Part shown: positions 34,021 through 46,749 of the stretch, piece by piece
How positions within the stretch are numbered: the stretch's first letter is position 1
How the letters are laid out: each line of letters opens with the position of its first letter
Source of the DNA: Mallotus nudiflorus
Lineage: Eukaryota > Streptophyta > Magnoliopsida > Malpighiales > Euphorbiaceae
Direction of reading: 5' to 3'
Assembly: GCA_947683625.1 (NCBI GenBank)
Contig: CANTUR010001081.1
Span: forward strand, 1 to 64,000
DNA length: 64,000 bases
Position numbers and translations under genes: made by a program
Notes under the pieces: model-generated
What the model was told of the DNA's origin: nothing
Database searches by the model: none
The model's input: the letters and a program-made list of their open reading frames with translations, nothing else

Positions 34021-36738
34021 CCTTCCTAATTTGGTTTGAATTTCCCTCACAAGTCGGTCATGATCGGCTTTGTAAGCTTTAGCACTAAATCTTCCTCTTT
34101 GATCTTTCCTGGCTTGATTTTCTTACTATAAGCTAGAGTTATCCTCTTATAATACAACTAAGAGTGATAAAAGCTCTCATCCTCTTCTCATTTAGCAATG
34201 TTAACTGTGATAATCAATTTTCCACCCATTGGTACTCAGGGATCTTAAACTCTAAGAGAACCCTTAGTGATCAAATCTCGACCTATATTGGTAATATAGC
34301 TTCGTACCCATATATTAAGGAATACGGAGTGACCCTAGTTGATGTTCTGGTAGTAGTTCTATATTCCCATAATGCAAACTACAAGTAATCTGCCCAATCC
34401 TAATAATTCTCTATCATTTTAGCCAAGATCTTCTTTACATTTTTATTTGTAGCTTCCACTGCCCCATTCGCTTGTGGCCTATATGAAGATGACCTGTGAT
34501 GCCTTTTTTTTTATATTCTTTTAACAACTCAACCATCTTTGCCCAAAATTGAACACCATTATTAGTGACGATATGGTGAGGTAACATGTATCTACATATT
34601 ATGTTTTTCTCAATAAAACTTGCCAAATGCTTGGAGCCAACTGTGGTATAAGATTCAGCTTTGACCCACTTAGAGAAATAATCAATTACTATAACAATGT
34701 ATCAATGGTCATTTAATTCTTTTGGCCTTATCTCTCCTATAATATTAATTTCATAAATAGTGAAGGGCCAAAGAAAAGTCATTCCTTAAAGCTCCGTTGA
34801 AGGTAGGTAACTCATATCTCCATAAGCTTGATAGTTATGGCATTTCTTTACAAACTTGACATAATATGTTTCTACGGTTAGCCATAAATAACCCTGACGA
34901 GCTATTTTCTTCGCAAGGACCATCACATTCATATGTGGCTTGCACACTCCCTCATAGACTTTTTCCATAAGTTTCTGAGCTTCCTCTTTATTAACACATC
35001 TCAAGTGGACACCAGTAGGCATCCTTGTGTAGAACATCCCAATATAGTTGATGAATTATCGTGATAGCATGCAACGGCATCCTTTCTTTCTTGTCAACAT
35101 CCTTCAGGAATTGTCCCATATCTAAATATCGCTACAAATCATAAAACCATAGCCCCTTAGCCATATCAACTAATATTACCCTTATTTTTTTTAATGTAAG
35201 GGTTTCAAAACTTTGCTAAAATCAAAGGCTTAACTTCTGTTCACTTCCCACTCTCCCACATAGAAGCCAAAGTAGTTAAGGCATCAACTATCTGGTTCAC
35301 TTCCTTTGGTAGATGAATAAACTTACACTAAGTAAAGGATAATGAAACAGTAGCCAAATAACCCCAATACAAATGCAGCCTATCTTCCTTTACTTCCCAC
35401 TCTTTGGAAGCTTATCTTACAACCAACATAGAATCATTATACACTGTGACATCCTCTGTCCCCATACTATGCAATGCTTCCAAATTGAAGATGAAGGTCA
35501 TACTCAGTTTGATTATTCATTACCTCAAATTTAAGTCTCTTTACCATCATGATCATTTCTCCTTATGGCATGATCAAGATTACACCAATACTATCTCTTT
35601 TATTATTAACGACTCCATCAAAGTACATTTTCCATCCTTGGATCTCTATTGCCCCTAGATGCTCATCTGGGAACTCTAGTTCCCATACATGTTCATTAGT
35701 TACTAGATTCTAAGCTAGAAAGTATGTTATTTCCCTCCCTTTTACTACCTTCTTTACTACATGGTCTATATCAAACTCAGTGAATAAAACCAACCATTTA
35801 ACCAATTTTCCTATGAATGATAGAGTCCACTGAAGGTATCTTAGGGGATTATATTGAGAAATAGCATGCACTTTGTAAAATTGAAAGTAATGCCTAAGCT
35901 TTTTTATTGCCCAAATTATAGCTAAGCAGGTCTTCTCTACAAGACTATAATAGGTTTCGTATTGTAAGAGCTTCTTACTCAAGTAATACACTGCCAGTTC
36001 AACCTTTCTTTCATTCTCTTGAACCAACATAGCCCTTATTGCATCTTTTTTAACTATCAGATAAAGAATTAAGGGTTTACCTAGCTTCAGCAACTATAAG
36101 ACTAGAGGATTCATCAAATAACTTTTAATAGTTTTGAAAGCATGTTAACACTAATCATCCCAAATCACTGGCTAGTTTTTCTTTAAAAGTTTGAAAATTG
36201 GCTCACAAATCATAGTTAATTTATCTATGAACCTGCTAATATAATGCAATCGCCCGATAAACCACCTAACTTATTTTTCATTTTTTGGTGTGGGTATCTC
36301 TCTAATCGCCTTGACCTTGTCCAGGTCCACTTCTATTCTAACAGTTTCCTAGATGTTACTCTAAAAACACACTTCTTTGGATTCAGTCTAAGGTTGTACT
36401 TTTTGAGCCTTGCCAAGAACTTATCTAGAGCTTTGAAATGTCCTTCTCTGGTTGTAGACTTCACCATCATATCATCCATGTACACTTCAGTCTCTTTATA
36501 GATCATATTGTGCAATAGAGCAATTGTCATCCTTTGATAAATGGCCCTTGAATTCTTTAATGCAAATGACATTACCAAATAATAATAGAAGCCCTACTCA
36601 GTGGTGAAAGACATCTTTAACTATCTATTACTACCATTATTATCTGGTTGCACCCTGAGAACCCATCCATGAAAGAGTACATTGCACTAGAAGTTGCACT
36701 ATCAATAAGTGTGTCAATATGTGAGAGTGAAAAATCAT
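34021..36738 (-). pseudogene. Tat-lineage pol remnant, C-terminal part: RT end, RNase H, second RNase H, INT
   Basis: Read leftward from 36733. RT carries FALKNSRAIYQRMT, the catalytic VYMDDMMVKS and LKKYNLRLNPKKCVFRV (36578-36333). RNase H (36093-35710) has VYYLSKKLLQYETYYS and LVEKTCLAIIWA. A weakly conserved stretch follows (35650-35100), where the second RNase H of this lineage lies. Integrase has CHNYQ in place of the second CxxC of the zinc site (35037-34786) and VTNNGVQFWAKM, where the second catalytic D is N (34560 region). It ends at 34021 inside the GPY-type tail. Many stops. Confidence 0.8.
36734..36738. other. Target-site duplication, left (ATCAT) of the SIRE-type element
   Basis: ATCAT directly precedes the LTR start TG at 36739, and the same five bases follow the other LTR at 51782-51786. 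The interrupted RT frame continues across the two flanks. Confidence 0.9.
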
Positions 36739-37387
36739 TGCTTACCATTTACATTATCAAACTCCTAATTTAGACTTTAACGGACAAATTTGATTCTAAT
36801 GATTTCAAGTAAGTGTGTATAAAGTTGAACTATCATGAAGTTTAATTATTAAATGATTGGAGACAATGAAATACTCCTTAGAAGAGTATAAATAAGCATT
36901 TCAATGAAATATCTCAATATATGCAAATCCACAATCTTTGAAAAATAAGTATATGCCAAAAATATACATTTTTGGATATACAATGGTTTGCTCATGAGCT
37001 AGCTCATGGCCTGGATTAATAAGTGTTCTTTTTTTCAACTTTAGAGCTTTATAATGAGAAAATCATCTTTTTCACTTTTGAAGTAGACATCTTAAGCTTT
37101 CTGAATTGAGCTTAATTTTTAAAATCCAAGCTCATTTGCGTATGCAAATCTTGAGTCGAAGTTAGCATATGCATCTTTAATTTTAGGTTGCGTATAGCAA
37201 TATCTTGAGCTACAGAGGTTCAATTGAGGTGATTCAAAGTGATATGGAAATATAAGACAACTATCTACAATTTTATAAAGAAAGTTAAGGTTGATTCAAT
37301 CATCTTTAATCTTAGAAAGACATCACAAAGCACTATCTCAATCAGTCTCGACACATGGACTAAATTGCCCAAAAAGTACAAATCCTA

Positions 37388-37620
37388 TCATGGACCTGAC
37401 TGGGACCAGAGTAGTCTCGATCGAGATTATCCTTACTAGGACCAAAGTAGACCAATTTCTATAAAACTTTAATTTTTGGAAGAACTAATCCCGATTCAAT
37501 GTCTCGATTGGGACATTGATATCCCGATCGAGACTAATGTAAAAATTCAAATACAATAGCTTATAATGGTTATTCAATGTTTTTCCTGACTGGGACTAAT
37601 TATATCCCGGCTGAGACCTA
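37388..37620. repeat. Palindrome cluster (CCCGATCGGGAC type) upstream of the LTR TATA box
   Basis: Degenerate copies include CCTGACTGGGACC (37394), TCTCGATCGAGAT (37416), TCTCGATTGGGAC (37502), TCCCGATCGAGAC (37522), CCTGACTGGGAC (37587) and TCCCGGCTGAGAC (37604). The same series recurs in the 3' LTR at about 50880-51112. Placement 100-330 bases before the TATA box suggests a U3 control region (inference). Confidence 0.7.
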
Positions 37621-37717
37621 ACAAATTACAGCTCAAAAGTTCAAATTTCATTCAAATGGACTTTGTTTTATTGGAAATGAAATTATTGCTTTTAATAGCT
37701 ATAATTGAACTGCTCAA

Positions 37718-37727
37718 GTATAAATAC
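37718..37727 (+). promoter_or_regulatory. TATA box of the SIRE-type LTR
   Basis: GTATAAATAC, matched by GTATAAATAT at 51211-51220 in the 3' LTR. About 560 bases of R and U5 follow. Confidence 0.6.
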
Positions 37728-38280
37728 AACCTCTAAAGATTATTTTGAGGTTAAGAAACTTGTTTATTCATTCTATACTTTCAAGCACTCAATTAAGCTG
37801 TCTAAACTCTTTCAAAATTCATTTCATTATTGTATTCTCTTATGAGAGTTGGCGAGTGTTAGAATAGAAATTCTTATTCTTCTATTTTTTAGGGTTAAGA
37901 AAATGGGAAGTGAGATTTTATTCTAAAGGAATTGGTTTAAGTGTTTAGCCATTAAAACACTTGGGAATTTGGTTTTAGTTTGAGCCTTGAAAACACTTGT
38001 GAATTGGTTTTTCAGTAAGCCTTGAAAACTCAAGTTTTAAGGTTTAAGTTGAGCTTAAAACTCAAATTGTAAAAATCAATCTAGGGAAATAGATTATGGT
38101 TATTCAAAATCCTAACTTAGGGATAAGTTAGGTAGAGATGTAGGATTATTGAGAATCCAAACTCCTTAAATTATTGTGTTCATCATTCTTCCTTCTCAAT
38201 ATTCTTTTTAATTCTTGTTCAAATATTTTCACTTTCTTATTATTGTTCAATAGTCTTATTCACCCCCTAGGACTCTTTCA

Positions 38281-38296
38281 ATTGGTATGAAAGCTT
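38281..38296 (+). other. Degenerate primer binding site, tRNA-Met(i) type
   Basis: ATTGGTATGAAAGCTT follows the LTR end directly. The consensus is TGGTATCAGAGC; two or three changes (CA to GA, G to A) are present. Position and orientation agree with a plus-strand element. Confidence 0.75.
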
Positions 38297-38329
38297 GAAT
38301 TCTAAGAACTTCATTGCTATAATACAATA

Positions 38330-39480
38330 TCATGAGGAGTGAATCATAAAACATTTCTTCACTTAGACCATTCTTCAATGGTAATGACTATCCTCGTTAG
38401 AAGTTCAAAATGGAGTTATACCTTAATTATGATTCCATCAAACTTAGGGATATTATCCTAAAAGGTTGGGAACCACCTACAACTACCATTTATGGTGTGT
38501 TAACTACTCTTGTAAGAAGCTAATGGACTAATGAACAAAAGGAAGAAAATCATAAAACTAGAATGGCTATGATCACTCTAGTCTCTTCCATGATAAGAGA
38601 ATAAGGAGGCAACCTTTAACATTTTATGTCAGCCAAGGAAATGTAGGAGACCTTGGAAAATCATTATGAAGGCAACGTGCAAGTTAAAAGCAAGAAGGTT
38701 CAACTTTACATGTATGAATATGAACTCTTTAAGATGACACCTCAAAAGTCAATCGCAGAGATGACAAATTGACTCAATGCTCCTCTCACAACCCTAAAAA
38801 AACTTGGTAAACTTTTCATCAAAGAAGAGGTAAACAACAAGATTCTAAGAATCCTACCTAAGAAGGATTAGGAATCTCAAGTTACTTTCATTAAGGAAGC
38901 TCAAGACTTTCTACTCTTTCCACCGATGTGCTTATTGGAAAGCTCCTAACGTATCAGCTTACAATTAAGCAAAAAGTAGAAGAACAAGAAGAAAATGAGA
39001 AAAAGAAAAGCATTGCACTAAAAGATTCACAAAACAAAAGTGAAGATGAAAGTCTTGAAGACGCTAGTGATTAAGATGGTGAAGTTGCCATGCTTACAAG
39101 AAGTTTTAAAAAATTCTTGAGAAAGAAAAATTTCTCAAGAACTAGAGACTTCAATAAGAAGTACGAAGGAAAAGGCAAGAAGAAAACATAAAAGGTTACT
39201 TGCTATGAATGTTAGAAATTGGGACATATTAGAAGTGAGTGCCCTAAACTCAAATTCAAGAATAAGGGAGCAAAGGATAAGAAGAAGACCTTTAAAGCTA
39301 CTTGGGATGATGACTCCTCTGAATCCGAAAAGGAAGAAGAATAATAAGAAGTGGTCAATCTTTGCTTCATGGCTCTTAAAGATAAAAAAGAGGTACCATT
39401 TACATCTAACTCTTCCTGTGATGAATATTGTGTTTATGATGAATATGATGATGATGAAAGCTTTATTCTGAGCTAACTCT
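38330..39480 (+). pseudogene. SIRE-type gag remnant (UBN2-like) with zinc knuckle
   Basis: The frame gives MRSES-like sequence, then SYNDSIKLRDI-type residues, LKGWEPPTTTIYGV, HKTRMAMITLVSSMI, LENHYEGNVQVKSKKVQLY and KILRILPKKD, a typical plant copia gag order. A zinc knuckle at 39198-39250 reads CYEC, a stop (AAG to TAG at the fifth position), then KLGHIRSEC, so the CX2CX4HX4C spacing is kept. An acidic tail follows. Stops lie at several former W and Q codons. Gag would package the RNA; this one is not translatable as a whole. Confidence 0.8.
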
Positions 39481-39889
39481 TGCTTAAATGTAAAAGCTTA
39501 TTATCTAAGAAGATGAATTATAAGCATGAGTTAGCTAGCTTGACCAGAGAATTTGAAATTTTAAAAAATGATTTTCCTAAACTTTTTTAATCGAATAAAA
39601 AACTTGTTAGTAATGCAAAATCTTCTAATTCTTGGACGATCAACTCAAGAAAGCAAGTGATGAAAATTATAAGCTTTATAAGGAGGTTTTAGAATTAAAG
39701 AATTTCATTGCTAAATTTAAAAAAGAAAAGAAACTTTAGATAGTCTTATTGATTCTCAAAAATTTCATGGAGATACCCATGGAATTGGATATAAAAATGG
39801 AATACCAAATGACATTCAAGCTTTTAAAGATAAAGTCTCATGTGTCAAATGACAAAGGAAAGTCTCATAAGACTCAACCTCCATTAGCA

Positions 39890-40576
39890 TAAAAGGTAAG
39901 ATATATGATAGAAGACCATAACCTAAACATGCTTACATGTACACTAAACACAACACTCATAAGCATGTTACACAACACAATGCACCTAAACATATTGCAC
40001 AAACGTATCAAAATACACATTGCTATTGCCAATGCATGTCTCACAACATGTCTCAGAATAATAGGAGACACACACCACCATAACATAAAAGGCATGATTC
40101 ACACACTAGGAAAGCATATCATCTTAGAAGAAACAAATTTGAAAATATTGTATGTTCATATTGCACGATTAAAGGACATACCAACAATGTGTTCTTTTAC
40201 AGAAGACTACACATGAATTTACTTCCCTTAGATTATTATGAAACTAACCAATCTAGACCAAGAAAGGTTTGGGTTCAAAAGAACACTTAAATTATTTTGT
40301 GTAGGTATGCTTGACATCCATAAGAATAAAAAGCAAGTGGTATCTTAATAGTGGATATTCGAGGCATATGACGAGAGACGTTCAACAAGCTTAATGCTAA
40401 GGATAGAGGACACGTTACATTCAAAGATAATGCAAAAGGAAAAATTATGGGCATTGGAGAAATAGTTAATCCTCAATCTTTATCTATATATCATGTGTTG
40501 CTTGTTGATGGTTTTAAACATAATTTTCATAGTATAAGTAAATTATATAATATAGGAAATTAGATGACTTTCTATC
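39890..40576 (+). pseudogene. SIRE-type second CCHC motif and protease remnant
   Basis: Near 40150-40215 the frame reads CSYCTIKGHTNNVFFYRR, a second zinc-knuckle-like motif followed by the HMNLLP segment seen in SIRE-type elements. Near 40340-40380 is WYLNSGYSRHMT, equivalent to the protease active-site motif (LDSGCSRHMT) with D changed to N. The following stretch (IYHVLLVDGFKHNFHSISKLYNIGN) ends at the insertion point at 40576. Frameshifts and stops show loss of function. Confidence 0.75.
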
Positions 40577-42464
40577 TGTAAGCGACCTTTTTTTGCGTCT
40601 CTTGGTTTTGAGATGAATCAGTTTCATAAAGGTTTTTTATTTCTAAAGGACATGGCAACTTTACTAAATAGGGACATATGATTAGTCTCGAGAGGAATGA
40701 GATGCTTTTTGATTTTGTGAAGTCGCCTCCAAATTTTTAGAAAATTGGGAAAAGAAAGGAACAACATTGGGTCACTTAGTGAGTATTACACCAGTAGAGA
40801 ATTTCGAGTTCAAGGGATTGTATATAATTTCAAGTTAAGCTTTTTGACTATTTCTCATTATACGATGTTCAATATATAGCTACCGCAATACCCTAGTTTC
40901 AGTAATGATAGTTTGTATAGTATTTACATAATTTATCAAATAGTGGAAGATAATAAAGCTGAAAGATATTATTATTACATCTATTTCCTAATAAAATACA
41001 TATAAAAGGAAAAAGAGATTGCAAAAAAAATTTAATCTAATTTTAAATATGTTGAATTTGCAAGGTAAATATGACAATTTACACAACTTTCTTAATCATA
41101 TGAACAATGGTATAAGTAGCAGACACTCGATCATTTGAAAGAGTAAGTGAAATGTAGATGATCATACATGCTTGCAGTGATTATTTATACTATAATGATA
41201 ATATAAGGGATGCATGATGTCATCACTAGACTGAAAACATGATGACTCCATTCTGGGATATGAACTTTCACATTATTGATATTTACAATGTGATTTCATG
41301 TTTCAAAACTAGAGGATGTAGAATGATGATATGAAATGAGCATAACAAAGCATAGATTATTCATATAGTATGCAAAATTGCTAGTCTCATCACACAAGCA
41401 CAACAAAATTCCCAAATGCCAGTGATGATAAAATAAAATGCAATGCAATAAAATAAATGTGCCAAAATGATTATGTGGTCCCCAAACATGACTAAGCTTG
41501 CATGGGTTTTTAAGCTTTAGCTTTGAGGGATTATCAAGCTTTCCTCATTAAGAAGTTCAAAATGACAATAGAATGATGCTAGTTTGTATACGTTTGAAGC
41601 ATGCTTTGACAAAGATGAGGCTTGCTATGGTGGAAAAGAGGTCTAATCTCCTAAGAAAAAGATAATGGGAGAGTAAAAAAAATTTGGAAAAGGGTTTCCA
41701 ACACCTTCGATCAGACAGATTTTTGAGTGTGTGTATGCTTCCACTTACTCCCCCCCCCCCCCTCAAAATGGGGTATGGAGGTGTCTATTTATAGTGAAAA
41801 ATGTGTGGAATATGGGGTATAGGTGTGGTCACATGTGTGTCCTTAGGACGGAGCACGTGACCATGTGAAGTGTGCATGACTGCACGCTCTCGTGTGGTTA
41901 CGCACACTTTCGCATGTTACACACTCTTTTTGGGGCTTATGCATGCTTTTTTGAGGTTGTTCATAAGGTTTTTCGGCCTTCCGAACATGTTTCAAAACTT
42001 TTTTTTATCAAATTCAACCTCAATTTTAGTGCATGAACCTAATGGTGTTTACATGCACTTCAAAGCGATACGCGCTAATCCTTGAATTATTTTGGACTAT
42101 TCCAATACCACTTTCTAAGGTTTTGGAGCCTTCCGAACATGTTTCCAAAGTCCATTTTGTCAAAATTGATTTTTATTTTTTCACAAAGTTAGGTCCTGGT
42201 CTAACAAAATGAACATCGGTCTAACAAGCTAAGTGTTCCAAGGAAGGAAATCTTGGAATAAGCTTCTTGTTGTTCCAATAATTCATATTTCGTATGGTTA
42301 GAGCACAACTTAATGGCTCGGTGATCAATTTTGCACACTGGTGGGGTACATTAGGTTTTTAAGGTTGTACACTTCAGAGGTTACAAACAAGCAGACTCTA
42401 GTCATCTTGGGGGTTAGTTTCATCATTAGACCTTTTTAGGGACAATTAAATTTTAGGTATGACA
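40577..42464 (+). mobile_element. Solo LTR of gypsy type, 1888 bp, inside the SIRE-type element
   Basis: Begins TGTAAGCGACC and ends TTTTAGGTATGACA. The flanks are CTATC (40572-40576) and TTATC (42465-42469), a 5-bp duplication with one transition. The host frame rejoins exactly: MTFY before the insertion, then PRNCFISSLNEDK after it. No polymerase-like frame is present. A C-run of about 12 lies at 41751-41762. The family recurs as an inverted fragment at 1-289. I cannot tell the strand of the parent with certainty; plus is assumed from the TG start. Confidence 0.8.
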
Positions 42465-44141
42465 TTATCCTAGAAATTGCTTTATTAGTAGTCTTAATGA
42501 AGATAAAATAATTTTTATTGGTGAAAGAATAGACAATGTTTATGTTATTGATTTGAACAAAATTGATAACAAAGACATTAAATGCTTAATGTCTATTTCC
42601 CATAAAACATGGACATGGCATAAAAGGTTAGGACACATAAATTTTAAGTTTTTGAATGATCTTTGTAAACACGAACTTATGATTGGTTTACCTAAGCTTG
42701 AATTCACTAAGGATAAACCTTATGAATTTTGTCAAAAGGGAAAACAATCCAAATCCTCATTTAAGCCCAAAAATGTAGTTTCTACTTCTACGCCATTTAA
42801 ACTTATGCATATGGATTTGTTTAGACCAACTAAAGTTGCTAGTCTCGATGCAATGCATTATATATATATATTGGTTGATGATTACTCTAGATATAATTAG
42901 GTATTTTTGTTGCACATAAGAATTATGCATTTAAAGCTTTTGAAAATGTTGCAAAAGAGTTCAAAAAGAAAAAAAAAGGGTTTTGTATTTCTTCTATTAG
43001 AAGTGATCATGGAACTGAATTTAAAAATGAATTTTTCAAAATCTATTACAATAAAAATGGTATTTCACATACATTTTCTTCTCTTAGAATTCCTTAACAA
43101 AATGGGGTAGTCAAAACGAAAAAATAGAACTCTTATAGAAATGGCTAAAACAATGCTTCATGAGTATAATTTACCTCTATACTTTTAGGTAGAAGTCGTT
43201 AACATATCTTATTATATTTTAAATAGAGTTTTCAAAAGACCAATTTTAAATAAAACTTCTTATGAGTTATAGAACAATAGAAAACTCAAAATCTCCTATC
43301 TAAGAGTATTTGGATGCAAGTGCTTTATATTAAACACTAAGGATAACCTTGGAAAATTTAATTTCAAAGTTGATGAAGGAACTTTCGTAGGCTATTCTAT
43401 TTTTAGTAAAGTATATAGAGTTTTTAATAAAAGAACTCTAGTAGTTGAAGAGTCAATACATGTTGTATTCAATGAATCAAACTCACTTGATCCTAGAAAG
43501 AATTTTTGTAGTGTTTATGATCTTATAAGTGATAATGAGATTTTGGAAACACTAAAAAAAATGCTAATAAGCCTTTGGAACTTGAAGGTTCAAGCAAGGA
43601 GGATAATAGGAGACATCTCAACCTACTTTGAAGGATGAACTTCCAAAGGATTGGCAATTCAAGAAAGCTCATTCTCAAGATCTCATCATAGGTGGCACTA
43701 CAAAAAGTGTAACTACTAGATCTCAATTAAAGTCTATTGTTAATTTAGCCTTCATTTCTCAAATTGAGGCCCAAAAGGTTATTGATTCATTAAGTGGTGA
43801 ATTTTGGATCATTGCTATATAAGAAGAGTTAAATCAATTTGAGAGAAACAAGGTTTGGACCTTGGTTCCTATACCTAAACATCATCCTATTATAGGCACC
43901 AAATGAGTGTTTAGAAATAAAATGAATGAACAAGGCGTCATAACTAAAAACAAAGCTAGACTAGTAGCTAAAGGTTATAATCAAGAGGAAGGCATTGATT
44001 ATGATGAAACCTTTAGCCCCATTGCAAGGTTAAAAGCTATTAGAATGCTAATTGCATTTGCATCATACATGGATTTTAAAATTTATCAAATAGATGTTAA
44101 AAGTGTATATTTAAATGGTTTCATTGAAGATGAGGTCTACT
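42465..44141 (+). pseudogene. SIRE-type GAG-pre-integrase, integrase and start of RT
   Basis: GAG-pre-integrase (42553-42780) has WHKRLGHINFKFLNDL and CQKGKQSKSSFK. Integrase follows with LMHMDLFRPTKVASL (first D), ILVDDYSRY, then, after a stop at 42898 and a frameshift, SDHGTEFKNEFF (second D). The QNGVVKTKK stretch near 43100 marks the region of the catalytic E, shifted in frame. RT starts near 43810 and includes ARLVAKGYNQEEGIDYDETF, then IDVKSVYLNGFIEDEVY, cut at 44140 by an insertion. It continues at about 47520. Confidence 0.8.
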
Positions 44142-44313
44142 GTAATGACCTAATATTTTTAAATTATTAAAATATATTTTAAGATATGCAGTGTTAATAA
44201 TATTTTAAATTTATATATATATTATAATTATTTGTGACTAGTATTTATTTATTTTAGGTTAAATATTTTTCTTACGTAAAATAATTTATTTGGGAGTTTT
44301 ATTATTTAAAAAT

Positions 44314-44376
<63 letters not shown>

Positions 44377-44377
44377 A

Positions 44378-44445
<68 letters not shown>

Positions 44446-44575
44446 TGTTGTTGTTGTTGTTGTTATTATTATTATTATTATTGTTATTGTTATTGTTGTT
44501 GTTTTTGTTTTTGTTTTTGTTTTTGTTGTTGTTGTTATTTGTTATTGTTGTTATAATCATTATTATTATTATTAG
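44314..44575. repeat. Compound (GTT)n(ATT)n microsatellite
   Basis: About 20 GTT units, then about 22 ATT units, then shorter GTT, ATT and GTTTTT blocks. It yields artificial polyvaline/polyisoleucine and polyleucine frames. Confidence 0.95.
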
Positions 44576-44656
44576 TACATAGTGTGCATGTGTATAGTGT
44601 TTGTGAGTCTATATATATGTGTTGAGTTTTTAATTTTTTTTAAATAATAAAAATCT

Positions 44657-44659
<3 letters not shown>

Positions 44660-44745
<86 letters not shown>
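44660..44745. repeat. (AT)n microsatellite ending in a TATA box
   Basis: About 83 bases of AT dinucleotides, then TATAAAGAGTC. Its place directly before a CT-rich leader suggests expansion from the LTR TATA box. Confidence 0.9.
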
Positions 44746-44747
<2 letters not shown>

Positions 44748-46749
44748 AGTCAAAAAGTAAAAAGAATCGGGTTAACTCATTTCTCTCTTCCTCTTTTTTT
44801 TTCTTTTCTTTTCTTTTCTTTCTTCTTCTTCTCCCTACTGCTTCCGCCATTGCCAATGCCACCGAAGCTCCCAGCGCCACCAGCCACCACCGGACCACCA
44901 CCCAAGCTCGCCCCACCTTCCCGCCGCCGACTGGACATCCCTAGTTACCGGAATCTACCGAATACCATGGGTGTCACTATAGCACCGATAGAATTTTTGG
45001 TGGTTTTACGTCAAGTTTTTAGTCTCTTTAGACTCCTCTTGACGTGTGCTTCTCAATTCTCAAGTCGTTTCGACTTTACGACATTTGTATTATGAGTTTT
45101 CTTCAATTTTAATTTATGTCCACTTTAGGTTTTTGTTTTTTAGCTTGTTCTTATTTGATTCTTGAGAATTCCATTAAGTAATGTTGTTATATACAACTTA
45201 AGCTTCCTAAATATATTTGTAGTTTATTTTTTTGAATTAATTTTAATTATGGATAATTATTGAATTTTTAATAATTAAAAAATGAATTTTTATTAATTGT
45301 GTGTTTATGTGTTATTATGAACAATTATGCTAAATTAGTATAGTTAATTTAAATTATTAATTTTAGAAGTAAGACAATAAATTCTAGTAATTTTGAATAA
45401 TTTTTAGTAAATATTTAGGTATTATGTAATTTTTGGACTTATAGGTAAATTAGGTGTTTTTATTGAAATTATAGTTAAATAACATGTTTTAAATAATTTT
45501 GGAATAATAATTGGTATTAAAATAATTTTTATGAATTATTTACTATTTTTAACTAATTAATACTAATTTTTGATAATATATTCAAATAATAAATTATTTA
45601 CTATTTTTGTGATTAAATGGGCTTTTAACCATTTTTATTATATAAATAACCTATTTGATTAATTAATTGTGAATTTTTCTATTTTATGTTAAATAATTGA
45701 AAATTTGGATTTTTATAAATATTATATAATTTATTTGAGATTTTATTTAGTTAATGTGAAAATAATCATATTAAATGTTTTTTATGTTTAAATATATTAT
45801 TTTTTGGTATTTTATGGATATTTATGGAATCTAATGGTTTTTATTATATATATTACTTTTATTTTATTGTGAATTGTGAATATCGGTTGGGAATTTGAGC
45901 AGTTTAGGGTCCCAACCTGAGGTATTGAGCTTTATGGTTATAGAAGTGTGATTTCTTATAGGATCGACTCTACTTTTCAGTAGAAAGATGTCTATTTTAC
46001 AAGGAGACTCTGCCAATTTTTTGGTAGAATTCTTGTAAAACATGACATTTGGTCGATCTTGAGTTTCTAGTTTTTAATTGAGTTTTAATTCCTAGATCAA
46101 ATCTTCCCTTAGAATTCTTAGAAATACAGTTAGGAATTTATTTTGATTTTATTATTATTTATTTTTCTAGTTGCACTGAGACCGAGACCTATCGGACCAG
46201 GCCCGTCAAGTCTGTCTGGAGGAATACAAACTTATGAGTTATTATTTTATATATGCATTGTATATAGGATGCATGATATTGAATATTCATGTTCTTAATA
46301 TGTATTTATACATGAATTATTTTATTAAATGATTTAGTATATGTTAGGTATACTTTCCGTATATTTTTGGTATATTTCGATATTTATGCAACATATATGC
46401 TTGTTATATTTTCAATATACAATTAGTATATTTTTGGTATATTCATGGTTTATTTTTTTTATATGTGAGGCATATAGATCGGGTATATTTTTAGTATACA
46501 TTTGGTAAATTTCTGGTATATAAATAATTCATTCTCCTATAATGAATGCCATTATATGTTAATTTTGTATTTTATTGTTTTTCATTAAATATACTATTTA
46601 TATAAAGGATATCGATAGAACATGCTGCCTAGTGGGCTGCACTATGACTGTGTATGTACCAGTGCGATAGATTTTAGGGTTGAGTTTATGAAATTATTTG
46701 AGGTGACATTTGATTTATTGATTATTGAGAATTTCAGTGATTGAGTAGT

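Larger units (their letters stand above)
36739..38280 (+). repeat. 5' LTR of the SIRE-type element
   Basis: Starts TGCTTACCATTTAC (originally TGTTGACC, as in the solo LTR) and ends CCCCCTAGGACTCTTTCA. It aligns with 50226-51781 along its length and with the solo LTR at 8899-10225 at both ends. GTATAAATAC at 37718-37727 is the likely TATA box. A cluster of short palindromes lies upstream of it (about 36990-37620). Confidence 0.9.

Noticed and set aside
39905..40216. 103-residue plus-strand frame rich in His, Thr and Met
   Set aside because: It is an out-of-frame reading of the SIRE-type gag-protease linker; the correct frame shows the CSYC...GH motif.
44290..44575. Long polyvaline/polyisoleucine and polyleucine frames
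   Set aside because: They are translations of the GTT/ATT microsatellite in two frames, not genes.
44656..45095. Overlapping frames on both strands with alanine/proline- and arginine-rich parts
   Set aside because: They lie in the (TA)n run and GC-rich leader of a gypsy-type LTR. The proline-rich start comes from a CCACC-type repeat and no domain is recognisable.
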